From JAXMAF01 sp046350555 (lineage in GTDB: Bacteria > Planctomycetota > Phycisphaerae > Phycisphaerales > SM1A02): a stretch of DNA of 64,000 nucleotides. Below, in pieces: positions 36,586 through 45,275 of the stretch. The position numbers and the translations under genes were made by a program. The notes beneath the pieces are model-generated. The model was not told where the DNA came from. It did not search any database and saw nothing but the letters and a program-made list of their open reading frames with translations. The stretch lies in contig JAXMAF010000022.1 of the NCBI GenBank assembly GCA_046350555.1, forward strand, positions 1 to 64,000, given 5' to 3'. Within the stretch, counting starts at the first letter, position 1; every line of letters starts with the position of its first letter.

Positions 36586-37337
36586 GCGATACGCTGCACC
36601 GCAGAGGAACCCCGTCCATCGCCGCGCCATGGATCCATGTCGATCGCGTCCCCGCCGACGGCGCCGCCGTGCCGCTCGATGCCGACGCGGCGCGTCACGC
36701 CGCCGGGGCGAGGCGGCTGCGCGATGGCGACACGGTGACGCTCTTCGACGGCGAAGGTCTCGTCGCCGATGCCATGCTCGTGGATCGCTGCCGTGCGGCG
36801 CGGGCGACGTCGGCGCCGCGCCGCGTCGCGCCGGCCGCGAGCACTGTGGTCATCGCCGCCGCGCTTCCCAAGGGCGACCGTGCCGCGACGATGATCGACC
36901 TGGCCACGCAGCTTGGCATGGACGAATTCGTGCCGTTGCGATGCGAGCGCAGCGTGACGACGGCGACGGAGAACGGGATCGCGCGGCTGGAGCGCGTGGC
37001 GATCGAGGCGTGCAAGCAGTCCCGACGCGCGTGGCTCCCGCGTTTCGCGCCGGAGCGCACACCCGCCGGGGCGCTGGACGACTCGGCGCGGGCCGGCGCA
37101 ACGATCGTCCTGGCCGACGGCGCCGGCGGGGCGCTCGACCACGGGATCGCCAGGCCGGCGGCGCGGATCGTCGTCCTGATCGGTCCCGAGGGGGGGTTCG
37201 CGGAGTCCGAGATCGCCGCGTGCATCGCAGCCGGCGCGCATCGCGTCTCGTTCGGCGCACACGTCCTTCGGATCGAGGCGGCCGTCGCCGCGGCGTGCGC
37301 GATCGTCCGCGAGGCGTGTCGCGAGGATCGTGATTGA
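36582..37337 (+). CDS. rsmE: 16S rRNA (uracil(1498)-N(3))-methyltransferase
   Basis: SPOUT-class methyltransferase of 251 residues. An N-terminal PUA-like domain (HAAGARRLRDGDTVTLFDGEG) is followed by the knotted SAM domain with ALPKGDRAATMIDLATQLGM, EACKQSRRAWLP, IGPEGGFAESEIA and VSFGAHVLRIEAAVAAA. These last two are the trefoil-knot motifs. The usual LGxRILRxETA is here FGAHVLRIEAA. GTG start inside a 4-bp overlap with rsmJ. Confidence 0.9.
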   Translation: MSDTLHRRGTPSIAAPWIHVDRVPADGAAVPLDADAARHAAGARRLRDGDTVTLFDGEGLVADAMLVDRCRAARATSAPRRVAPAASTVVIAAALPKGDRAATMIDLATQLGMDEFVPLRCERSVTTATENGIARLERVAIEACKQSRRAWLPRFAPERTPAGALDDSARAGATIVLADGAGGALDHGIARPAARIVVLIGPEGGFAESEIAACIAAGAHRVSFGAHVLRIEAAVAAACAIVREACREDRD

Positions 37338-37366
37338 CCGGACGGACGATCGCGAGCGCACCACGG

Positions 37367-38626
37367 TCAGCCGACCGCGTCGCGCACCGCCTGCACCGCC
37401 AGGTCGATCTCCTCGATCGTGTTGTAGTGCGCTGCGCTGATCCGCACGACGCCGTCCAGGGGATCGATCCCCAGCGCCTCGCAGAGTCGATACGCGTACA
37501 TGTGGCCGCTGCGGAAGCCGATGTTCCGCTTGTTCGCGAAGGCGGCGATCGACCTCGACGGCACGCGCGGGTGGACGAAGCTCACGGTCGCGACGCGCTC
37601 CGCGCCGTGCGATGTCGGACCGAGCAGGCGCACGCCACGGATCGACGCAAGCCCGTCGATCAGGCGCCGTTGCAGCGGAAGCTCGAGGAGGGTCATGTGC
37701 TCGAAGGCCGCCTCGATTCCGGCCCGATCGAGCAGCGGCGGCGCCGCGCCGCCGTCCGGGAGGTCCGCGGGGCGCGCCGGCACCGGCTGTCCGATGAGCG
37801 CGGCGAGGTAGGGTTCGAGCGCGACCAGTCCGGCGCATCCTTCATGGCTGGCGCCGCCGACCTCGAACTTGTATGGAATCGACTCGCGGGGGATGAAGAA
37901 GTGGTTCGGTCCCGTGAGCTCGGCCAGCGCCTCGGCGCGGCCGAAGAGAGCGCCCATGTGCGGTCCGTAGACCTTGTATGTGGACCAGACGTACCAATCG
38001 CAGCCCCACGCCTCGACGTCGATGGCCCGATGCGGCGCGAAGGCGACACCATCGACGACGACCTTCGCCCCATGCTCGTGGGCGAGCCTCGTCACCCTCT
38101 CGACGTCGACGATGCCGCCCAGGAGGTTCGAGACGTGCGGGAAGCAGACGAGGTGCGTGCGGCTGTTGAGCAATGGCTCGAGCGATGCGAGCGGGCAGCC
38201 GAAGGGATCGTCGTCGACGTGCCACCAGCGGAGCCGCACGCCGCGGTCGGCGAGCGCGAGCCATGGTCCGATGTTCGCCTCGTGGCCGCACTCGGCGATC
38301 ACGATCTCGTCGCCCGGCCGAAGCACCTTCGCATGGCAGCCGGCGAGCATGTGGCAGAGCTGCGTCGACGACGGCCCGAGGATCGTCTCGCCCACGCGCG
38401 ATCCGTTCATGAGCCGGTTGATCCACGCATGCGCGTCGCGCACCGTCTGCGTGGCTCGGATCGAACGCGGATAGCCGGCGTTGAGCTGGACGTAGCTCTC
38501 GCGGAAATAGGTGGCGATCGCCTCGATGACCACGCCGGGCACCTGCGATCCGCCGGCGTTGTCGAGGACGACCGTGTCGCCGGCGAGGCCAGGGAAGTGG
38601 GCGCGGATGGCGGCGGTGTCGAGCAT
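37367..38626 (-). CDS. Class V aminotransferase, cysteine-desulfurase-like
   Basis: PLP enzyme of 419 residues of the SufS/NifS fold. Signatures: LDNAGGSQVP at the start, GPSSTQLCHMLAG, AECGHEANIGPWL, VCFPHVSNLLGGIVDV, VDGVAFAPHRAIDV and the PLP lysine in STYKVYGPHMG. This is the 'cysteine desulfurase-like' (VC1184) branch rather than canonical SufS. The cysteine loop near the C-terminus is replaced by GFRSGHMYAYRL, so true desulfurase activity is uncertain. A TACCCT hexamer lies ten bases before the ATG. No suf/isc genes are adjacent. Confidence 0.85.
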   Translation of the reverse strand: MLDTAAIRAHFPGLAGDTVVLDNAGGSQVPGVVIEAIATYFRESYVQLNAGYPRSIRATQTVRDAHAWINRLMNGSRVGETILGPSSTQLCHMLAGCHAKVLRPGDEIVIAECGHEANIGPWLALADRGVRLRWWHVDDDPFGCPLASLEPLLNSRTHLVCFPHVSNLLGGIVDVERVTRLAHEHGAKVVVDGVAFAPHRAIDVEAWGCDWYVWSTYKVYGPHMGALFGRAEALAELTGPNHFFIPRESIPYKFEVGGASHEGCAGLVALEPYLAALIGQPVPARPADLPDGGAAPPLLDRAGIEAAFEHMTLLELPLQRRLIDGLASIRGVRLLGPTSHGAERVATVSFVHPRVPSRSIAAFANKRNIGFRSGHMYAYRLCEALGIDPLDGVVRISAAHYNTIEEIDLAVQAVRDAVG

Positions 38627-38636
38627 GGTCGCGGAG

Positions 38637-38642
38637 AGGGTA
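38637..38642 (-). promoter_or_regulatory. -10-like hexamer before the class V aminotransferase
   Basis: TACCCT on the minus strand ends ten bases before the ATG at 38626, giving a leader of a few bases at most. Confidence 0.35.
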
Positions 38643-38841
38643 CCGATTCAGCGACCGGATCGCCTCGCTGGACGGCGACTTCGTCGCGCTGCGCCGCTGG
38701 CGCGGCCGTCGTGGTCCGTGCGCTCATGGAGAACGGCGGGCTGGCGTTCGCGTGGAGCGCCAAGCCGTGCGCTGCGATCCTTATCCGGACTCCCGATTCC
38801 GCCGCCGCGAGGCGGACGCTCTCCCACTTGCTTCCGCGAAA

Positions 38842-38914
38842 TGGAGCGCACGAGGCTCGAACTCGTAACCTATGCCTTGCAAAGGCATCGCTCTCCCAAT
38901 TGAGCTAGCGCCCC
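38842..38914 (-). tRNA. tRNA-Ala (anticodon TGC)
   Basis: Cloverleaf on the minus strand: acceptor GGGGCGC with GCGCTCC including the G3-U70 pair that identifies alanine tRNA, D-arm GCTC-GAGC, anticodon stem ATGCC-GGCAT with loop TTTGCAA (anticodon TGC), T-arm with GTTCGAG. Length 73; CCA not encoded. Confidence 0.95.
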
Positions 38915-38992
38915 AGCGCCGCGAGTATATCGGTCGGCGCGCGGGCTCACGTGCGGGTCCGCGGGGAGGTTCACGCGGGGTACGTGCGCCGC

Positions 38993-39022
38993 GGGGCGCG
39001 AGAGTCGACTGGGACGCGTATA
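38993..39022 (+). repeat. Partial copy of the MITE-like repeat in front of the kinase gene
   Basis: GGGGCGCGAGAGTCGACTGG then GACGCGTATA is the right end of the dispersed repeat. Its terminal TATA forms part of the -10-like region of the next gene. Confidence 0.6.
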
Positions 39023-39026
39023 CGCT
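39021..39026 (+). promoter_or_regulatory. -10-like hexamer before the APH-fold kinase
   Basis: TACGCT ends eight bases before the ATG at 39035; an overlapping TATACG (39019-39024) is an alternative. Part of it comes from the repeat end. Confidence 0.4.
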
Positions 39027-39034
39027 CCACGCCG

Positions 39035-40201
39035 ATGAAGCCCCTCGACGACTCCATCGACAAGCGCGAGGTGACCGGGGCGTGGTCGCCGCCAGTCGAG
39101 GATCCGAAGGACGCGAACGATCCGGCGACGCTCCTGGGCGTGCGCGAGCATTTCTCGCTGGCCGAGGCGGTCCGGGTGCTGAGCCACTTCGACCTCGGTG
39201 TCGTCGATCGCGTGCGCGAATTCAGGCGCGGATCGCGCCGCTCCCCGAAGCTTCGGGTCACGGCGGAGAGCGGCGAGTACCTGCTGAAGCGGCGCGCGCC
39301 GGGGCGCGACGAGGTGGCCCGGGTCGCGCTCGCCCACGAGCTCCAGGCGCACCTGCGGCGCGTGGGGTTTCCGGTGGCGCCCCTGATCGAGACCCGCGCC
39401 GGGTCGAGCCGCGTCGAGATCGACGGCCGCATCTACGAGCTCTTCCGCTACATCGAGTCGACCGGCTACGCCAAGACCCCCGAGGCCGCCGGCGCCGCGG
39501 GCGACGTGCTCGGACGGTTGCACGTCGTCACGGCGGCGATGCCGTTCGTGCGCGATGCGCCCGCGGGTTCGTTCCACAACGCCCGCAACGTCGAGGCCGC
39601 GTTCGACCAGATCCCGACGGCGGTCGCGGCCGTCGAGGACGATCTCGACGTCGGCGAGCTGGCGCGCACGTGCAGGCTGCTCCGCAAGGGATACCACGAG
39701 GCGGCGCGGCGCACCGAGGCGCTCGGGTTCGCCGGGTGGCCTCGGCAGCTCGTGCACGGCGACTGGCATCCCGGCAACGTGCTCTTCCGCGACGGCTCGG
39801 CGATCGCCGTGCTCGACTTCGACTCGGCGCGTCTCGAGCCGCGCGTCATCGATGTCGCCAACGGACTGCTTCAGTTCACGATGCTGATGTCGACGCCCGA
39901 CGATCCCGCGTCGTGGCCCGAGGGGTTCGACGGTCGGCGCATCGACGCATTCCTCCGGCGCTACGATGACGCGTTGCGGGCCAACTCGTCCGACGGGGCG
40001 GGATTGAGCGTCGCGGAACAGGGTGTTCTCCCGTGGCTGATGGTCGAAGCGCTCATCGCCGAAACTGCAATGCCGATCGCGGCGACCGGGTCGTTCGCGA
40101 GCATCCGGGGGTCGTCCTTCCTGCTGATGGTGGAGCGCAAGGTCGACTGGATCTGGCGGCGCTCGACGAAGCTCAAGCGGATGCTGGCCGTGGATTCATG
40201 A
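39035..40201 (+). CDS. APH-fold phosphotransferase (homoserine-kinase-II-like)
   Basis: Small-molecule kinase of 388 residues with the aminoglycoside-phosphotransferase fold. Signatures: YLLKRRAPG (ATP lysine), ELQAHLRRVGFPVAPLIETRAG, the catalytic loop VHGDWHPGNVLF and the metal site VLDFDSARLEP. This matches YihE/homoserine kinase type II-like enzymes. The substrate is not clear and no threonine or resistance genes are near. The ATG lies eight bases behind a -10-like box. The stop overlaps the next gene by four bases (ATGA). Confidence 0.8.
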   Translation: MKPLDDSIDKREVTGAWSPPVEDPKDANDPATLLGVREHFSLAEAVRVLSHFDLGVVDRVREFRRGSRRSPKLRVTAESGEYLLKRRAPGRDEVARVALAHELQAHLRRVGFPVAPLIETRAGSSRVEIDGRIYELFRYIESTGYAKTPEAAGAAGDVLGRLHVVTAAMPFVRDAPAGSFHNARNVEAAFDQIPTAVAAVEDDLDVGELARTCRLLRKGYHEAARRTEALGFAGWPRQLVHGDWHPGNVLFRDGSAIAVLDFDSARLEPRVIDVANGLLQFTMLMSTPDDPASWPEGFDGRRIDAFLRRYDDALRANSSDGAGLSVAEQGVLPWLMVEALIAETAMPIAATGSFASIRGSSFLLMVERKVDWIWRRSTKLKRMLAVDS

Positions 40202-41547
40202 GACGGACGGCTCGTCGCGGGTCGAGCGCCGGCGCGTCGATGCGCCCATGGACGCTCGCCTGGATCGCGGCGATCGCCGGGGGCGCGGCGCTCGGGCCCT
40301 CGCTCGAGGTCATGGCGATGGCGGACGAACCTCCGTCGCAGCCCGCGCCGACAACGCAACCGGCGCGGCCGCCGCAAGCGGCACCGGGCACGCCACCAGC
40401 GCCATCTGCGCAGCCGGCGCCGATCCGGCCACCCGGCGCGACGATGGTCATCCAGGACGCCGTGCGGGGCAGGGCGATCGTCGTCGACCTCAACGACAAC
40501 CTACCGCTGGTGATCGGACCGCGAGGCGTCGATCGCACGGCGCTCGGAGGCGGCGCGCCGGTCTCGGGCAACCTTCCCGATCCCGCGCGTCTCTCGATGG
40601 TCGTCGTGCCGGCGGAGATCGAGGAGGCGGTGGCGAAGCTCGACGCGCCGGAGTGGGCGACGCGCGAGGCGGCCGCGAAGGAGCTTCGCGAAGGGGCCGA
40701 CGTCGACGAGTCCCTGATGGTCGTCCTCTCGCGGCCGAACCTCGACGCCGAGCAGCGCCATCGGCTGCTGGACATCCTGTGCGAACGGCTCGCCAACGCG
40801 CCGCGCGGGGCGCTGGGAATCCGCATGCAGTTCGCCAACGACAACCGGCCGGGCGTCGTCGTGGTGGACACGCTTCCGGGAATGCCCGCCGAGAAGGTGC
40901 TCCGCGCGGACGACCGGATCATGTCCATCGACGGGCGGACCGTCTTCGACGGTTCCTGGCTCCAGAGCCTGATCATGGTGGAGCGTCCGGGACGCGTCGT
41001 GAAGCTGGAGGTCGACCGGCCGCGGCGCCGGCCCGACGGCAAGGAGCTGCGCGGCGACGACAACGAGCCGGTCTACGAGCGCATCGTCGTGGACATCACG
41101 CTCGGATCGTCCGATCAGCTCGAGCGATTCGATCAGGCGGCGGCGATGGGGCTTGGCGGACAGATGGGCGGCCGGTTGGGTGGTCGCTTCGGCGGAGGGG
41201 GCGCGATGGGTGGCCGCGTCGCGGCGCTTCGCGACGCCCAGGTGCGCGAGGCGATCGCACGCTTCGGCCCGCGGCCGGTCGACGTCGCGGTGGCCAACCG
41301 CCGCGTTCCACCGCCCACCGATCGCGACCTCGACGACATCGACGAGCATCCCTCGGTGCGCTCCCTCATGACCTATCGACGGCTGATCGCCGAAGGCGCC
41401 ATCCGTCCCACGCCGGCGTTGGTCGAATCGTGGGCCGAGACGCTTCGTTCCCTTCGCGCCCAGGCCGAGGCGCCCGACGTGCCCGAGGCCATCCGGGCGT
41501 ACCTGCGCGCGGTCTCGGAGCGCTACGGCGAGTTGATTCCGCGCTGA
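40198..41547 (+). CDS. Exported protein with PDZ domain
   Basis: Protein of 449 residues. A basic N-terminus and hydrophobic segment (TLAWIAAIAGGAALGPSLEVMAMA) look like a signal or anchor. A Pro/Ala/Gln-rich linker of about 60 residues follows. A PDZ-like domain at about 205-270 has ALGIRMQFANDNRPGVVVVDTLPGMPAE and VLRADDRIMSIDGRTV, the usual ligand-groove pattern. A Gly/Met-rich loop (GLGGQMGGRLGGRFGGGG) leads to a helical C-terminus. No protease domain is present, so it probably binds peptides or partners. The ATG sits in an ATGA overlap with the kinase gene. Confidence 0.75.
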   Translation: MRRTARRGSSAGASMRPWTLAWIAAIAGGAALGPSLEVMAMADEPPSQPAPTTQPARPPQAAPGTPPAPSAQPAPIRPPGATMVIQDAVRGRAIVVDLNDNLPLVIGPRGVDRTALGGGAPVSGNLPDPARLSMVVVPAEIEEAVAKLDAPEWATREAAAKELREGADVDESLMVVLSRPNLDAEQRHRLLDILCERLANAPRGALGIRMQFANDNRPGVVVVDTLPGMPAEKVLRADDRIMSIDGRTVFDGSWLQSLIMVERPGRVVKLEVDRPRRRPDGKELRGDDNEPVYERIVVDITLGSSDQLERFDQAAAMGLGGQMGGRLGGRFGGGGAMGGRVAALRDAQVREAIARFGPRPVDVAVANRRVPPPTDRDLDDIDEHPSVRSLMTYRRLIAEGAIRPTPALVESWAETLRSLRAQAEAPDVPEAIRAYLRAVSERYGELIPR

Positions 41548-41661
41548 TGGCGACGTGGAGCGAGCGCTGCCGGGCGTGGCCCAGTCGGGCGTGGCGCGCC
41601 GTGCGGCGCCGAAACGAGCAGGCCGAAGGCTTGCGCCACGACAGCGGTGCCCGGGCAGCGC

Positions 41662-42684
41662 CTATCCGACCTCGCGGCTCTCGAAGAGCGCCACCGCGAT
41701 CGCCAGCGCGGCCCCGATCTGAAGCAGGCCGTACGGCACGAGCGTGGACATGTACGCCAGCGGGATCGGACGCCCCTGGGTGATCGCGTCGGAGAGCCAG
41801 AAGACCTGGAAGTTCGGCACGATCCAGTAGAGGGCCGACATCGCCAGGTATTTGATGTGCATGAAGTCGGTCAGCGGAAGGTTCCCGCGCTGCACCGCCT
41901 CGGCGAGGTGCGCCGCGGGCCGCCCGAAGAGCCAGTCGCTGAGCATTCCCAGCATGAAGACCCCGAGCGTGACCGCGACGGTGAGGACCTGCCCGAGGCG
42001 CGTCGAGGCCGCGACGGCCACCGCCGTCAGCACGAGCAGCGCGATCCCCATCGATCCGATCGCCAGCCACAGGTCGCCGCGGAATGCGCGGGCGATCGTG
42101 TCGGCGGAGAAGTCCGCCTTGAAGAGCATCGAGAGCACGTAGCCGACGATGAGCAGCGGCGTCGCGGCGAAGAGAACCGTGCTCGAGAAGACCTTCCCGT
42201 AGAAGTAGTTGCACCAGACGCCGACGGCCAGCGCCAGCGCGAGGCCCCCGAGACCGAAGAGGATCACCGGCAGGTGGTACGGCGTGCGGACGGTCTGGAG
42301 CGTGCCGTGCCGCTCGACCAGCACGAAGACCAGGCCCATGTAGAGCACCGCGAGCACGATGGCGCCGGCGACGCCGATGTACTTGCCGACCACGAAGGGC
42401 ATGCGCGCCACCGGCTTCGAGATGACGGTGAGCGCGGTGCGGTTCTCGATCTCGCGGTTCACGACGTTCGTCGCGAGGAACGCCGCGAGCAGCGTCCCGC
42501 AGATGAAGACCGTCGAGAGGCCGATGTCAACGAACATGCGCTGGTCGTCCTGCATCGTGAACGCCGCGAAGGGGTTCGAGAGGACGATCAGGAGCGTCGC
42601 CACCGTGAGCACGACCAGCACCACCGGCTGCCGGATGCTCTCGTAGAACGTGTTGCGGGCGATGGCGAGGAGTTGGGTGAACAT
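41662..42684 (-). CDS. ABC-2 type transporter permease
   Basis: Membrane protein of 340 residues with about seven helices and the ABC-2 layout: a short cytoplasmic start (FTQLLAIARNTFYESIRQP), then NREIENRTALTVISKPVARMPFVVGKYIG, the conserved loop of the 'multi-copper enzyme maturation' permease group. The same motif recurs in the larger permease at 49298 (RDRQIWQLMTKPLGRLRYLVGKFIG). It has no ATPase next to it on its own strand, so it probably shares the ATPase encoded at 47857 in the divergent operon. ATG 42684 is chosen as the homology start. Confidence 0.82.
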   Translation of the reverse strand: MFTQLLAIARNTFYESIRQPVVLVVLTVATLLIVLSNPFAAFTMQDDQRMFVDIGLSTVFICGTLLAAFLATNVVNREIENRTALTVISKPVARMPFVVGKYIGVAGAIVLAVLYMGLVFVLVERHGTLQTVRTPYHLPVILFGLGGLALALAVGVWCNYFYGKVFSSTVLFAATPLLIVGYVLSMLFKADFSADTIARAFRGDLWLAIGSMGIALLVLTAVAVAASTRLGQVLTVAVTLGVFMLGMLSDWLFGRPAAHLAEAVQRGNLPLTDFMHIKYLAMSALYWIVPNFQVFWLSDAITQGRPIPLAYMSTLVPYGLLQIGAALAIAVALFESREVG

Positions 42685-42784
42685 GGCTGCGCCAGCGGGA
42701 TCGGTCGGCGCCGCGTGGTCGACGGCGCCGGCCCGTGGGCTCGAAGGGGGCGTTCGAGGCGCGAAGACCCGCTGCCCGCCACAC

Positions 42785-42813
42785 GTTACACGCGAATCAC
42801 GTACATTGTTCAA
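42785..42813 (-). promoter_or_regulatory. Possible sigma-70 promoter of the ABC-2 permease
   Basis: TTGAAC (42813-42808) and TGTAAC (42790-42785) on the minus strand with 17-base spacing, about 100 bases before the start codon at 42684. Confidence 0.4.
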
Positions 42814-42877
42814 TCGAACCGTTGCGGCGCCGTGCCGTAAAGGTATCGGTCGATGCCGGGCCTCCTCGCCCGCCGCA

Positions 42878-42903
42878 GCGACCGCACGTGCGCGTGCGGT
42901 CGC
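42878..42903. promoter_or_regulatory. Perfect 10-bp-arm palindrome in the divergent SPFH/permease spacer
   Basis: GCGACCGCAC, six bases, GTGCGGTCGC. It lies in the 344-bp region between the divergent permease and SPFH operons, 126 bases before the SPFH start. It may be an operator serving both, or an RNA hairpin in the SPFH leader. Confidence 0.45.
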
Positions 42904-43028
42904 ACCAACGCCGCGGCGCCGCCGCGGCCCTCGGACGAACGCCTCGAAACGAGGTCGTGCGAACGGGGCGCGACGCGGCCATCTCTACGAGGGGACCTGG
43001 GCGTCGACGTGGAGTCCGAAGGTTCCCC

Positions 43029-45275
43029 ATGCGCATCGACCACGTCGCGTATCAGCAGGCCACGCGTGTCGCCGGTCTCGGGCTGGTGGTGCAGTCCGCC
43101 GTCGGGCTGACGCTGCTCGTCATGGGCGCCGCTTTCGGCGACACGACGCTCAAGTTCGCCTCGATCTACATCCTCGTCGGCACGATCGTCTGGCTCTCGC
43201 TGCTCGTGGTCTTCCACCAGCACAAGCTTGAGCGGATCGAGGCGATGGAGGCGGACGAGCTCGCCGCGAGCCGGGGCACGACGATCTTCGACCGGGAGGT
43301 GGTGGCGACGCGCGTCGCGGCGCGGCGGCTTCAGCTCATCTACACCTGGATGATGCCGGTCGTCTCCCTCCTGATCGCCGGCGCGCTCGCCGGGGCGGGT
43401 TGGTGGATCATCCGCTGGTTCGGGCGGCAGGGCGACCCCGAGGGCGAGTTCGCGCCCTTCACGGTCATGACCTCGATGGGGCCGGCGCTCGCCGTCACCC
43501 TGGCGCTGGCCATCGTCTGCTTCATCTTCTCGCGCTTCGTGGCCGGAATGGCCAAGCAGCCCGCGTGGCAGAACCTGCGCGGCGGTGCGGGATTCATGGT
43601 CGGCAACGCCCTGGTCTGCCTCGCCGCGGCCGTCGGCTTCGGCTTCCAGTTCGCCAAGAAGCAGGCCGTGATCGAAGGTGTCGCCCACGGCCTGGCGATC
43701 TTCATGATCGCGCTGGCCGCGGAGATCCTCCTCAACTTCGTCCTGAACCTCTACCGGCCGCGCCGCGCCGGCGAGACGCCGCGGCCGGCGTTCGACTCGC
43801 GCGTGCTGAGCCTGCTCGCGGCGCCCGACTCGATTGTGCGCTCGATCAACGAGGCGGTGAACTACCAGTTCGGCTTCGACATCACGAGCTCGTGGGGCTA
43901 CCAGCTCCTGCTGCGGAGCTTCACGTCGCTGCTCGTGGTCGGGCTCGCGGCGATGATTCTGCTGAGCTGCATCACGGTGGTCGGTCCCGACCAGCAGGGG
44001 GTGCGGCTTCGCTTCGGACGGCTCATGGACATTCATCCGCCGGGGCTGACGTTCAAGCTTCCGTGGCCCATCGAGACGGTCGAGCTGCACCAGGTCGGGC
44101 GCGTGCGGGACCTCGTCCTCGGCGTGAACCCGCCGACGCCGCCGCCGCGTCGGCCGCCGGAGATCAAGGTCAACTTCTGGGTGAGCGAGGACTCGACCGA
44201 CGGCGACCGCCGCCTCTTCGTGACGGGCGCCTCGCGGCTCTCGGGGCCATCGGGACGCGCCGGGTCCGCCGCCGGCGGCGCGGCCGCGCCCGGCGTCGCC
44301 GGTGCGCCACCGACCGTCGCGACCGCGCCGACGGGCGGCGCGGCCACTCCGTCGGCGACCGCGCCACCCGCCGGCGAGTCGGCGGTGGAGGCGAAGGTGG
44401 GGGAGCGCTTCTCCCTCGTCGACCTGGAGATGACGCTCTATTACCGCGTACGGCCGGAGAAGCTGCGCGAGTTCCTCTCGTTCGCGTCGGACGCGACCGG
44501 TCGCCGATCCACGCAGACGATGCGCGAGCGGGCCATGCGCTCCCTCGCGATGCGCGAGCTGACCGACGAGCTCTCCCGCCTGCCGCTGGAGACGGTGCTC
44601 AACGCCGGCGGCTCGGGCATGCTCGAAGGGCTGCGCAAGCGGATCCAGGCGCGCTTCGACGACCCCGCGTTCGACGTCGGCGTCGAGGTCGTCGCCCTCG
44701 CGGTCCCGCTGCTTCGACCGCCCGCCGCGGAGAGCACCGCCGCGATGTTCGAGGAGTACTCCATCAGCGTGGAGGCGAATCGCCAGCAGCGCGACATCGC
44801 CCAGCGCAACGCGAGCGTCACGATGGCGCTGCTCGCCAGGGACACGGCCACCGCCGACGCGATCGTGGCGAAGATCGACGCGCTCCAGGGGATGGTGAAG
44901 GCCAACGACCCCGGCGCGACGGCGCTGCGGCGCGAGATCGAGCAGATGCTGCTCGCCGCCCGCGGCCAGCCGGCGGCGAAGATCGAGTCCGCCGAGGCGA
45001 GGCGCTGGCGCACGCAGATGCAGGCCCGCGGCGACGCCAACCGCCTCGCGGGCGACCAGGCGATGTACGACGCGGCGCCGGAGCTCTACCGACAGCGGCA
45101 GATCATGCGCGTGCTCGAGCAGACGATGCCCAACGTGCGCTTCAAGTACATCGTCGGCGTGCCGCCCGATCGCGTCCGATTCGATGTCAACATGCAGGAG
45201 CCTGATTCCGGGCTCAACTTCCTCGACGCGGTCGAGCGCAAGGACGAGAAGAAGGAAGGCGGCGCAACGCCATGA
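43029..45275 (+). CDS. HflK-like SPFH protein with multi-helix membrane domain
   Basis: Protein of 748 residues. The N-terminal about 320 residues hold six to seven membrane helices (AVGLTLLVMGAA, VGTIVWLSLLVVF, VSLLIAGALAGAGWWII, LAVTLALAIVCFIF and others). This is unusual, since HflK has one. The SPFH domain starts VVGPDQQGVRLRFGRLMDIH. It is split by about 90 Ala/Pro/Gly-rich residues (residues about 400-465) before LVDLEMTLYYRVRPEKLREFL and the long helical region ANRQQRDIAQRNASV. The ATG follows a GAAGG site. First gene of the SPFH-ABC operon; it overlaps the next by ATGA. Confidence 0.82.
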   Translation: MRIDHVAYQQATRVAGLGLVVQSAVGLTLLVMGAAFGDTTLKFASIYILVGTIVWLSLLVVFHQHKLERIEAMEADELAASRGTTIFDREVVATRVAARRLQLIYTWMMPVVSLLIAGALAGAGWWIIRWFGRQGDPEGEFAPFTVMTSMGPALAVTLALAIVCFIFSRFVAGMAKQPAWQNLRGGAGFMVGNALVCLAAAVGFGFQFAKKQAVIEGVAHGLAIFMIALAAEILLNFVLNLYRPRRAGETPRPAFDSRVLSLLAAPDSIVRSINEAVNYQFGFDITSSWGYQLLLRSFTSLLVVGLAAMILLSCITVVGPDQQGVRLRFGRLMDIHPPGLTFKLPWPIETVELHQVGRVRDLVLGVNPPTPPPRRPPEIKVNFWVSEDSTDGDRRLFVTGASRLSGPSGRAGSAAGGAAAPGVAGAPPTVATAPTGGAATPSATAPPAGESAVEAKVGERFSLVDLEMTLYYRVRPEKLREFLSFASDATGRRSTQTMRERAMRSLAMRELTDELSRLPLETVLNAGGSGMLEGLRKRIQARFDDPAFDVGVEVVALAVPLLRPPAAESTAAMFEEYSISVEANRQQRDIAQRNASVTMALLARDTATADAIVAKIDALQGMVKANDPGATALRREIEQMLLAARGQPAAKIESAEARRWRTQMQARGDANRLAGDQAMYDAAPELYRQRQIMRVLEQTMPNVRFKYIVGVPPDRVRFDVNMQEPDSGLNFLDAVERKDEKKEGGATP

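Noticed and set aside
38640..38840. Short coding-like fragment between the aminotransferase and tRNA-Ala
   Set aside because: A stretch reading FSDRIASLDGDFVALRRW looks protein-like but has no start, runs into unlike sequence and matches no family I know.
40033..40197. Longer N-terminus for the PDZ protein
   Set aside because: The frame is open upstream but lies inside the kinase gene; the ATG at 40198 forms an ATGA overlap and is followed by a hydrophobic signal-like segment.
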